DNA of 13,986 nucleotides, taken from positions 1 to 13,986 of the forward strand of contig PMJN01000520.1 of assembly GCA_003157445.1 (NCBI GenBank), given 5' to 3'. The translations under genes and the position numbers were made by a program. Below the pieces are notes generated by a model. The model did no database searches. It had not been told where the DNA came from and saw nothing but the letters and a program-made list of their open reading frames with translations. Numbering within the stretch: the first letter of the stretch is position 1; each line of letters starts with the position of its first letter. This DNA is from Micrococcales bacterium. Its GTDB lineage: Bacteria > Actinomycetota > Actinomycetes > Actinomycetales > Dermatophilaceae. This document shows, in pieces, positions 13,951-13,986 of the stretch.

Positions 13951-13986
13951 GCGGGCCTGTGGAGCCAACTCAGTCCGGCGGCATCT

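Overview
The window is high-GC DNA with long antisense open frames, GTG and TTG starts, GGAG-type ribosome sites and two lipobox-bearing solute-binding proteins. Together with the families present (SsuCBAD, DUF2252, PAP2) this suggests an Actinomycetota chromosome. The genus cannot be told from the sequence alone.

Layout. (1) Bases 1-749, minus strand: the amino-terminal 249 residues of a polar amino acid ABC transporter binding lipoprotein, cut by the window edge. (2) Bases 750-1382: an AT-richer intergenic region. It holds a decayed fragment of a GlnQ-type ATPase gene and palindromes of the form TAAC-N5-GTTA at both ends. (3) Bases 1383-5727, plus strand: a tightly overlapping alkanesulfonate operon ssuC-ssuB-ssuA-ssuD followed by an HpaC-like flavin reductase, closed by a hairpin that overlaps the last stop. 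(4) Bases 5747-6381, minus: a broken trans-sulfuration-type PLP enzyme with a frameshift near its start and its centre missing. (5) Bases 6470-6765, minus: a frameshifted carboxy-terminal remnant of an oligopeptide ABC ATPase, followed to 7421 by DNA with no recognisable gene. (6) Bases 7422-9199, minus: an arylsulfatase gene that has lost its middle in frame, translationally coupled to a MIP-family channel. (7) Bases 9200-9913: non-coding, with a short tandem repeat and a possible promoter. (8) Bases 9914-13950, plus: two closely similar DUF2252 genes flanking a PAP2-type phosphatase gene.

How the genes work together. The intact core is a sulfonate-sulfur scavenging unit. SsuABC imports alkanesulfonates, SsuD cleaves them with FMNH2 and O2 to sulfite and an aldehyde, and the flavin reductase supplies FMNH2. 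A sulfatase and a PLP enzyme of the Cys/Met family beside it suggest a once larger organosulfur locus, now partly eroded. Four genes between 750 and 9199 are truncated, frameshifted or centrally deleted.

The right-hand DUF2252/PAP2/DUF2252 block appears functionally separate. The most interesting observation there is that both DUF2252 proteins carry kinase-like motifs in a circularly permuted order: the catalytic-loop-like and DFG-like motifs come first, and the Gly-rich loop and Lys come about 190 residues later. I found no tRNA, rRNA, CRISPR array or intact mobile element.
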